Assembly: GCA_016283945.1 (NCBI GenBank)
Contig: JAEENW010000191.1
Location: forward strand, 1-6,099
Reading direction: 5' to 3'
Length of the DNA stretch: 6,099 nt
DNA from: Bacillota bacterium
GTDB taxonomy: Bacteria > Bacillota > Clostridia > Peptostreptococcales > Anaerovoracaceae
A model generated the notes under the pieces. That model was not told the origin of the DNA, made no database searches, and was given only the letters and a program-made list of their open reading frames with translations. The translations under genes and the position numbers were made by a program. Positions 1-4,725 of this stretch are shown here, piece by piece. Within the stretch, counting starts at the first letter, position 1. Each line of letters begins with the position of its first letter.

Positions 1-1
1 C

Positions 2-355
2 GGCAGGGGGCTCGGGCACGGCCTGGGCTTTCCCACAGCCAACATCCCGCTTCCGGAGGTACTGCAGCTCCCGCCCTTCGGGGTCTACGCCTCGAGGGTC
101 AGGATCGAGGGAGAGGAGGGCGTCTTTGGCGGAGTCTCCAACATAGGCGTCAAGCCCAGCGTTGGGAACTTCTCCGCGGGGCTTGAGGTCAATATCTTCG
201 GATATTCCAAGGAACTTTACGGTAAAAAGATCTCGGTCGAGCTCGTATCGATGATCAGGCCGGAGAAAAAGTTCGGCAGCCTGGACGAGCTTAAGGCGCA
301 GATAGCCGCGGACGCTGCCGAGGCTTCCGGAATACTCGCCGAAAAGAACGAATAA
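2..355 (+). CDS. ribF: RibF, C-terminal riboflavin kinase domain (partial, 5' end outside window)
   Basis: Bifunctional riboflavin kinase/FMN adenylyltransferase makes FMN and then FAD from riboflavin in the cytoplasm. Only the last 117 residues are in the window, read in the frame starting at base 2 and ending at the TAA at 353-355. They match the C-terminal flavokinase barrel. GFPTAN (local residues 9-14) is the nucleotide/Mg-binding motif, followed by GVYA (27-30) and SNIGVKPSVG (46-55). LEVNIF (61-66) carries Glu62, the probable catalytic base. The end, ELYGKK then RPEKKFGSLDELKAQI, is the standard family ending. The N-terminal FAD synthetase half must lie upstream. A ribF followed by rpsO is a very common bacterial order. 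Three of eight Ile codons are ATA, unlike rpsO and pnp. Identification is firm, but whether the full gene is bifunctional cannot be seen here. Confidence 0.95.
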   Translation, partial: GRGLGHGLGFPTANIPLPEVLQLPPFGVYASRVRIEGEEGVFGGVSNIGVKPSVGNFSAGLEVNIFGYSKELYGKKISVELVSMIRPEKKFGSLDELKAQIAADAAEASGILAEKNE

Positions 356-369
356 TTCTGAAAAAAGGC

Positions 370-398
370 TTTACCTCACGGGTTTTCCGTGCTAAAAT
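370..398 (+). promoter_or_regulatory. Probable sigma70/sigmaA promoter of rpsO (extended -10)
   Basis: TTTACC at 370-375 matches four of six bases of the -35 consensus TTGACA. TAAAAT at 393-398 matches five of six bases of TATAAT. The spacer is exactly 17 nt, and TG at 390-391 gives the extended -10 form TGnTAAAAT. The site lies 15 bases after the ribF stop. Transcription would start near 404-406, giving a leader of about 85 nt before the rpsO start codon. This fits rpsO having its own promoter downstream of ribF, as in other bacteria. The spacer also contains an inverted repeat, CACGG-gtttt-CCGTG. Confidence 0.75.
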
Positions 399-404
399 CT
401 CATG

Positions 405-475
405 GTTAATCGAGTTGCCTTGCCTGAGGCGTTCGACGCTCCGGCGGCGTTCACGGGCAGAGGCGTATCGCAGAA
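405..475 (+). promoter_or_regulatory. Structured rpsO leader, candidate S15 autoregulatory RNA
   Basis: The untranslated stretch between the promoter and the rpsO ribosome binding site can fold. Bases 416-419 pair with 462-465, and 420-426 pair with 454-460, with A461 bulged. This gives about 11 pairs including three G-U pairs. Inside it a small hairpin forms from GCGT (429-432) and ACGC (436-439), or alternatively ACGC (436-439) with GCGT (447-450). S15 is known to repress its own mRNA through leader structures in several bacteria, which makes a regulatory role plausible. I do not see a clear copy of the 16S-type G-U/G-C recognition motif with both G residues on one strand. The proposal therefore rests on position and foldability only. 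Confidence 0.35.
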
Positions 476-481
476 AAGGAG
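476..481 (+). promoter_or_regulatory. Ribosome binding site of rpsO
   Basis: AAGGAG lies 8 nt upstream of the ATG at 490. It decides the start: the reading frame is open back to a TTG at 415, but that codon has no such motif and would add 25 Arg-rich residues not found in S15. Confidence 0.85.
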
Positions 482-489
482 AAAGAAAA

Positions 490-756
490 ATGCTTACCAC
501 TGAAAAGAAACAGGAGATCATCAAGGATTTCGCCACCCACGAGGGCGATACCGGTTCCCCGGAGGTGCAGGTAGCCATCCTCACCTACAGGATCAACGAT
601 CTCAACGAGCACCTCAAGCTCAACAAGAAGGACTTCCACTCCAGGAGAGGACTTCTGAAGATGGTCGGTAAGAGGAGAAACCTCCTCGCCTACCTCAGAG
701 ACAAGGACATCGAGCGCTACAGAACGCTGATCTCCCGCCTCAGCCTGAGAAAGTAG
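490..756 (+). CDS. rpsO: 30S ribosomal protein S15
   Basis: S15 is a primary binder of 16S rRNA at the h20-h21-h22 junction, starts assembly of the 30S platform, and forms an inter-subunit bridge. The product has 88 residues, the normal length (about 88-89). The family signature is nearly complete: HEGDTGSPEVQVA (residues 17-29), then the loop and helix DFHSRRGLLKMVGKRRNLL (48-66), which carries the rRNA-contacting His50, Ser51 and Arg residues, and a basic end LSLRK. The start at 490 is set by the AAGGAG site and by homology. All Ile codons are ATC, consistent with high expression. The gene has its own promoter and leader upstream and a strong terminator 14 bases after its TAG stop, ahead of pnp. 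Confidence 0.98.
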   Translation: MLTTEKKQEIIKDFATHEGDTGSPEVQVAILTYRINDLNEHLKLNKKDFHSRRGLLKMVGKRRNLLAYLRDKDIERYRTLISRLSLRK

Positions 757-770
757 ACCGTCACCAAATG

Positions 771-796
771 GGCGGGGCATTTTGCCCCGCCTTTAT
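771..796 (+). terminator. Rho-independent terminator after rpsO
   Basis: GGCGGGGCA (771-779) is a perfect 9-bp partner of TGCCCCGCC (783-791), with a three-base T loop and TTTAT following. The stem is very GC-rich but the U tract is short and interrupted, so termination may be partial. It sits between rpsO and pnp, where E. coli also has a terminator that part of the transcripts read through. Confidence 0.85.
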
Positions 797-805
797 CTGC
801 GTTAA

Positions 806-867
806 GGCCGGGCTTGAGAACTGAGGGCATCGGACAGCTCCAATGCCTTGAACTGTCAAGCCGGACC
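806..867 (+). promoter_or_regulatory. Long imperfect stem-loop in the pnp leader
   Basis: Working inward, GG (806-807) pairs with CC (866-867) and CC (808-809) with GG (863-864). GGCTTGA (811-817) then pairs with TCAAGCC (856-862), with G810 and A865 bulged. After an internal loop, AGGGCAT (824-830) pairs with ATGCCTT (843-849) with one G-U pair. GGA (832-834) then pairs with TCC (839-841) around a CAGC loop. This is about 21 pairs over 62 nt. It fills the space between the rpsO terminator and the pnp ribosome binding site, which stays outside the stem. In E. coli a long double-stranded pnp leader is cut by RNase III and then used by PNPase to destabilise its own mRNA. A similar role here is inferred. 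Confidence 0.5.
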
Positions 868-878
868 TTTTCAAAGCG

Positions 879-884
879 AAAGGA
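879..884 (+). promoter_or_regulatory. Ribosome binding site of pnp
   Basis: AAAGGA ends 11 nt before the ATG at 896. It supports that start over an upstream in-frame TTG at 848, which lies inside the leader stem-loop and would add 16 residues not expected in PNPase. Confidence 0.7.
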
Positions 885-895
885 AAAAGCAAGAA

Positions 896-3037
896 ATGAG
901 ATTCACCGATTACAAGACCTACAGGATGGCTGTAGGCGGCAGGCTCCTCGAGGTCGAGGTAGGCAAGGTCGCCGAGCAGGCCAACGGACAGGCCGTAGTA
1001 AGCTACGGGGACACCGTCGTATCCTGCACCGCCTGCATGTCCAAGTCACCCAGAGAGGGCATCGACTTCTTCCCGCTCTCCTGCGACTACGAGGAGAAGA
1101 TGTACGCCGTAGGAAAGTTCCCCGGCGGCTTCATCAAGAGAGAGGGCAGAGCCTCCAACCAGGCCATCCTCTTCTCCAGGCTCATGGACAGACCCCTGCG
1201 CCCGCTCTTCCCGAAGGGCTTCTATAACGACGTCGAGGTCACCGCTACCGTTCTGAGCGTCGACCTGGACTGCCCGCCCGAGTTCTGCGCCATGGTTGGA
1301 TCCTCCATCGCGCTGGCCACCTCCGACATCCCCTGGGACGGCCCCACCGGCTCCGTCATCGTCGGAAGAGTCGACGGCAACTTCATCATCAACCCCACGC
1401 TCGAGCAGCGCAAGGTATCCGACATCAACATGTACGTAGCCGGCACCGGCGAGGCCATCATGATGGTCGAAGCGGGCGCCCAGATCGTCCCCGAGGACGT
1501 CATCCTCGAGGCCATCCTCTACGGACACGAGGAGATCAAGAAGATCGTCGAGTTCATCAACGGCATCGTCGCCGAGATCGGCAAGCCCAAGATGGAGATC
1601 GAGCTCTGGAAGCCGGCCGAGGAGATCGACGCCGCCGTCCGCGAGTACGCCGTCGCCAAGATGCACGACGCCATCCTCACCAAGGACAAGCTCGAGCGCC
1701 TCGACAACATGGACGCGGTCGAGAAGGAGACCAAGGAGCACTTCGCGGAGATCTATCCCGAGGGCGCCAAGGACATCGACCAGGTCCTCTACAACATCAC
1801 CAAGGAGCAGGTCAGGAGCATGATCCTCGACGAGGGCATCCGTCCGGACAACCGCGCGCTGAACGAGATCAGGCCGGTATGGACCGAGACCGGAGTCCTT
1901 CCCAGGACCCACGGCACCGGCCTCTTCAAGAGAGGACAGACCCAGGTTCTCTCCGTAGCTACTCTCGCTCCCGTGGCTGACGCCCAGGTCATCGAGGGAC
2001 TCGGGGAAGAGACCGAGAAGAGATACCTCCACCAGTACAACTTCCCCGGCTACTGCACCGGCGAGGCCAAGCCCATGAGAGGCCCCGGCAGGAGAGAGAT
2101 CGGTCACGGCGCGCTCGCCGAGAGAGCGCTCCTGCCCGTGCTCCCGAGCGTTGAGGAGTTCCCGTACGCGATCAGAGTCGTGTCCGAGGTCCTCTCGTCC
2201 AACGGTTCCTCCTCCATGGCTTCCACCTGCGGCTCCACTCTCGCTCTGATGGACGCCGGCGTACCCATCAAGGCGCCCGTAGCGGGCATCGCGATGGGAC
2301 TCATCGAGAGGGTCGAGCCCGACGGAAGCTCCAAGATGGCCATCCTCTCCGATATCCAGGGCATGGAGGACTTCCTCGGAGACATGGACTTCAAGGTCAC
2401 CGGTACCTCCGAGGGCGTCACCGCCATCCAGATGGACATCAAGGTCCACGGCCTCTCCAGAGAGATCCTCTCCCAGGCCCTCAAGCAGGCCAAGGAAGGC
2501 CGCATGTGGATCATGCAGCAGATGCTCGACGAGATCCCCGAGCCCAGGAAGGAGCTCTCTCCGTACGCTCCGAGGATCATCTCAATGCAGGTTCCCGTCG
2601 ATAAGATCAGGATAGTCATCGGATCCGGCGGAAAGACCATCAACGGCATCATCGCCAAGACCGGCGCCGAGGTCGACATCGACGACGACGGAATGGTATA
2701 CATCAGCAGCCCGAACCTCGCCGCCGCAGAGGCAGCCAAGCGCGAGGTCGAGATGCTCGTCAAGGAGGTCGAGGTCGGAGAGGTCTACGAGGGCAAGGTC
2801 GTCAGGCTCATGAACTTCGGAGCCTTCGTCGAGGTCCTGCCCGGCAAGGACGGACTCCTGCACATCTCCAGGATCTCCAAGCGCAGGATCGGCAAGGTCG
2901 AGGACGTTCTCGGCATCGGCGACAGAGTCACCGTCAAGTGCTTCGAGATCGACGACCAGAACAGGGTCAACCTCACCAGGATCGGCCTCGAGGATCACCC
3001 GATCATCAAGGCTGCCGACGTAGAGGAAGAGCAGTAG
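896..3037 (+). CDS. pnp: Polynucleotide phosphorylase (polyribonucleotide nucleotidyltransferase)
   Basis: PNPase degrades RNA 3' to 5' using phosphate, releasing nucleoside diphosphates, and can add 3' tails in reverse. It acts as a ring-shaped trimer in the cytoplasm. The 713 residues show the full family architecture: RNase PH1 (about 10-140), with PREGIDFFPL (52-61), KFPGGFIKREGR (74-85) and DRPLRPLFPKGF (98-109); an alpha-helical linker (about 240-310); RNase PH2 (about 320-545); KH (about 560-620); and S1 (about 626-697). The catalytic site is intact. SNGSSSM (435-441) binds phosphate, and EDFLGDMDFK (491-500) supplies Asp492, Asp498 and Lys500, matching E. coli D486, D492 and K494. The KH loop is GSGGK (576-580) where GPGGK is common. 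A short acidic tail DVEEEQ ends the protein. About 58 Ile codons include a single ATA, which suggests high expression. No promoter was seen directly upstream, so readthrough from rpsO is likely. Confidence 0.98.
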   Translation: MRFTDYKTYRMAVGGRLLEVEVGKVAEQANGQAVVSYGDTVVSCTACMSKSPREGIDFFPLSCDYEEKMYAVGKFPGGFIKREGRASNQAILFSRLMDRPLRPLFPKGFYNDVEVTATVLSVDLDCPPEFCAMVGSSIALATSDIPWDGPTGSVIVGRVDGNFIINPTLEQRKVSDINMYVAGTGEAIMMVEAGAQIVPEDVILEAILYGHEEIKKIVEFINGIVAEIGKPKMEIELWKPAEEIDAAVREYAVAKMHDAILTKDKLERLDNMDAVEKETKEHFAEIYPEGAKDIDQVLYNITKEQVRSMILDEGIRPDNRALNEIRPVWTETGVLPRTHGTGLFKRGQTQVLSVATLAPVADAQVIEGLGEETEKRYLHQYNFPGYCTGEAKPMRGPGRREIGHGALAERALLPVLPSVEEFPYAIRVVSEVLSSNGSSSMASTCGSTLALMDAGVPIKAPVAGIAMGLIERVEPDGSSKMAILSDIQGMEDFLGDMDFKVTGTSEGVTAIQMDIKVHGLSREILSQALKQAKEGRMWIMQQMLDEIPEPRKELSPYAPRIISMQVPVDKIRIVIGSGGKTINGIIAKTGAEVDIDDDGMVYISSPNLAAAEAAKREVEMLVKEVEVGEVYEGKVVRLMNFGAFVEVLPGKDGLLHISRISKRRIGKVEDVLGIGDRVTVKCFEIDDQNRVNLTRIGLEDHPIIKAADVEEEQ

Positions 3038-3098
3038 TCTCAGTCCGAACGCTGACCGGATGCGAAGAGACAGCTGCGCACAGAGGATATAAACGATC

Positions 3099-3153
3099 AA
3101 AAGCGGGCCCGCCCCGCGCCGCTTCAGGCGCGGAGGGGCCCGTTCGGCTTTTC
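3099..3153 (+). terminator. Large GC hairpin between pnp and dut, probable terminator
   Basis: CGGGCCC (3104-3110) pairs with GGGCCCG (3136-3142), and CCGCGCC (3114-3120) pairs with GGCGCGG (3127-3133). The internal loop is GCC against AG and the apical loop is GCTTCA. An outer AAAAG (3099-3103) can meet CTTTT (3148-3152) across the bulge TTCGG (3143-3147). Fourteen GC pairs followed by a short T run fit an intrinsic terminator for pnp. The four-T tract is short, and the dut ribosome binding site begins two bases later, so a role as a leader or processing hairpin is an alternative. Confidence 0.7.
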
Positions 3154-3166
3154 GGGAGGACTTATC

Positions 3167-3652
3167 ATGCAGAGGATCGCGAGATTCGAGAGGGTCACGG
3201 GCTTTGAGAGCGCCGAGCTGCCGGCCCGCGCTACGGCGGGCTCGGCGGGCTACGATTTCAAGGCGCCCTCGGACATAAGGCTCGCTCCGGGCGAGAGCGC
3301 CCTGGTCGAGACAGGCCTGCGCTGCCGCATGGCCGACGGCTGGGTGCTGCTCATAGTCCCGCGCTCGGGGCTCGGTTTCAAATACCGCCTGCAGCTCGAC
3401 AACACCGTCGGCGTCATAGATCAGGACTACTACTTCGCCGACAACGAGGGGCACATCAAGATCAAGATAACCAACGACTCCCGCGAGGGGAAGGAGCTCT
3501 TCGTACCCGCGGGAAAGGCCTTCGCGCAGGGCGTCTTCGTCCCCTACGGGATCACTGAGGACGACAGCGCCGGGGGCGAGAGGCGCGGAGGCTTCGGCTC
3601 CACCGACGGCGTGAGCGCTGAGTCCTCGGGATCCTTCGGAGGTGAGCTATGA
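3167..3652 (+). CDS. dut: dUTP diphosphatase (trimeric dUTPase family)
   Basis: dUTPase splits dUTP into dUMP and pyrophosphate. This keeps uracil out of DNA and supplies dUMP for thymidylate synthesis. The 161 residues contain all five family motifs in order: AGSAGYDFKA (24-33); PRSGLGFK (65-72); LDNTVGVIDQDYY (77-89), with probable catalytic Asp85 and sugar-discriminating Tyr88; GKAFAQ (116-121); and the C-terminal P-loop-like RGGFGSTDG (140-148) that closes over the neighbouring active site. Between Tyr88 and the usual following Gly there is an extra stretch YFADNE before GHI, about five residues longer than in E. coli Dut. The start is set by GGGAGGA at 3154-3160, which ends 6 nt before the ATG. 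The last codons contain the dgt ribosome binding site, and the TGA stop overlaps the dgt start. Half of the Ile codons are ATA, unlike pnp. Confidence 0.95.
   Translation: MQRIARFERVTGFESAELPARATAGSAGYDFKAPSDIRLAPGESALVETGLRCRMADGWVLLIVPRSGLGFKYRLQLDNTVGVIDQDYYFADNEGHIKIKITNDSREGKELFVPAGKAFAQGVFVPYGITEDDSAGGERRGGFGSTDGVSAESSGSFGGEL
3638..3645 (+). promoter_or_regulatory. Eight-base Shine-Dalgarno of dgt, inside the dut coding end
   Basis: GGAGGTGA is complementary over all eight bases to the usual 16S 3' end (anti-Shine-Dalgarno). Its GGAGG core ends 6 nt before the dgt ATG at 3649. It lies within the last codons of dut and fixes the dgt start. Confidence 0.85.
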
Positions 3653-4662
3653 ACATAAGGGAAGAGCGCGAGGAGCTCGAATACCGCATACTGACGGGCG
3701 CCGCCTGCAAAGCGCGCGAGAGCCGCGGAAGGCTCATCCCCGAGGAGGAGTGCGCGATACGCACGGTATTCCAGCGCGACCGCGACAGGATCGTCCACTC
3801 CAAGGCCTTCAGGCGCCTCATGCACAAGACCCAGGTCTTCATGGCGGCTGAGGGCGACCACTACAGGACGAGGCTCACCCACACCCTCGAGGTCTCGCAG
3901 ATCTCCAGGACCATAAGCAGGGCGCTCGGCCTCAACGAGGACCTCACCGAGGCGATCGCCCTGGGGCACGACCTCGGGCACACTCCCTTCGGCCACGCCG
4001 GGGAGTTCTACCTGAACGAGATACATCCAGGCGGCTTCAGCCACAACGTCCAGAGCCTGAGGGTCGTGGACGTGCTCGAGCGCAGGCAGAGCGGGGCAGG
4101 CCTCAACCTCACCGCGGAGGTCAGGGACGGCATAGTCAACCACTCGGGACCCGGCATACCGTTCACCCTCGAGGGAAGGGTGGTCAGGCTCTCTGACCGC
4201 ATAGCCTACATCAACCACGATATCGACGACGCGGTGCGTGCGGGCATCATAAGCGCCTCCGACATCCCGAGGGATTCGAACGAGCTCTTCGGGACGACCC
4301 ATGGAGGGCGCATAGACAGCCTCGTAAAGGACGTCATAGAGAACAGCCGCGGGAAGGGCGATATAGCCCAGTCCGCGGACGCTGCCAGGGTCATGGACGA
4401 GCTCAGGGACTTCATGTTCGAGCAGGTCTACAACAGCACCCTCGTCAAGAAGCCCGCCGAGATGTTCAAGATAGAGCAGCTCATGAGGACCTTCTACGGC
4501 TTCTACCTGGAGCGCCCGGAGGAGCTTCCCTCCGAGTACAGCGCCATCATCGAGAGGGACGGCTGCAGGGAGGCGGTCAAGGACTTCATCGCGGGCATGA
4601 CGGACCGCTACGCCGTCAAGCTCTACGAGGACAGGTTCGTCCCGGAGGCGTGGAAGCTGTAG
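3649..4662 (+). CDS. dgt: HD-domain deoxyguanosinetriphosphate triphosphohydrolase-like protein (dNTPase)
   Basis: Members of this family cleave dNTPs, classically dGTP, into the deoxynucleoside and triphosphate, and so adjust the DNA precursor pool. The protein has 337 residues, typical of the shorter dGTPase-like group rather than the longer E. coli Dgt (about 500). The HD metal site is complete. His78 lies in RTRLTHTLEV (73-82), His107-Asp108 in GHDLGHTPFGHAGE (106-119, which also carries His111 and His116), and Asp183 in LSDRIAYINHDIDD (181-194). FSHNVQSLR (130-138) is another family hallmark. The N-terminal VFQRDRDRIVHSKAFRRL (40-57) is also characteristic. The ATG overlaps the dut stop in an ATGA, which suggests translational coupling. 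Thirteen of 24 Ile codons are ATA. Substrate preference cannot be read from sequence: family members differ, and some need another dNTP as activator. Confidence 0.93.
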   Translation: MNIREEREELEYRILTGAACKARESRGRLIPEEECAIRTVFQRDRDRIVHSKAFRRLMHKTQVFMAAEGDHYRTRLTHTLEVSQISRTISRALGLNEDLTEAIALGHDLGHTPFGHAGEFYLNEIHPGGFSHNVQSLRVVDVLERRQSGAGLNLTAEVRDGIVNHSGPGIPFTLEGRVVRLSDRIAYINHDIDDAVRAGIISASDIPRDSNELFGTTHGGRIDSLVKDVIENSRGKGDIAQSADAARVMDELRDFMFEQVYNSTLVKKPAEMFKIEQLMRTFYGFYLERPEELPSEYSAIIERDGCREAVKDFIAGMTDRYAVKLYEDRFVPEAWKL

Positions 4663-4715
4663 AGCCGGGGCAAAAAAAAGGAAAATCCTCTTTCTCTGCG
4701 TATAACTATTGTCAT

Positions 4716-4720
4716 GGAGG
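4716..4720 (+). promoter_or_regulatory. Ribosome binding site of dnaG
   Basis: GGAGG followed by T lies 5 nt upstream of the ATG at 4726. There is another in-frame ATG at 4714, which overlaps this motif and has no motif of its own, so 4726 is the preferred start. Confidence 0.8.
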
Positions 4721-4725
4721 TATTT

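Noticed and set aside
1046..2449. A 467-codon open frame on the minus strand inside pnp
   Set aside because: It is very rich in Gly, Asp, Leu and Val with no family features, lies entirely opposite conserved pnp domains, and is explained by pnp codon bias.
3088..3093. TATAAA as a -10 box for dut
   Set aside because: No -35-like hexamer lies 16-19 nt upstream and there is no extended -10 TG. A transcript from here would start exactly at the large hairpin. It is possible but unsupported.
3649..4662. dgt as an anti-phage defence dNTPase
   Set aside because: Some dNTPases act in defence, but this copy sits in a housekeeping cluster with dut and dnaG, has a normal HD family form and has no defence-type neighbour or mobile element nearby.
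4672..4693. A-tract and AGGA-aaa-TCCT followed by TTT after dgt, as a terminator
   Set aside because: The stem is only four pairs with a mismatch beyond it, too weak for a convincing intrinsic terminator. dgt and dnaG may be co-transcribed.
4701..4706. TATAAC as a -10 box for dnaG
   Set aside because: The expected -35 region reads AAGGAA, which does not match. Only an A-rich tract lies upstream, and TG is one base out of place for an extended -10.
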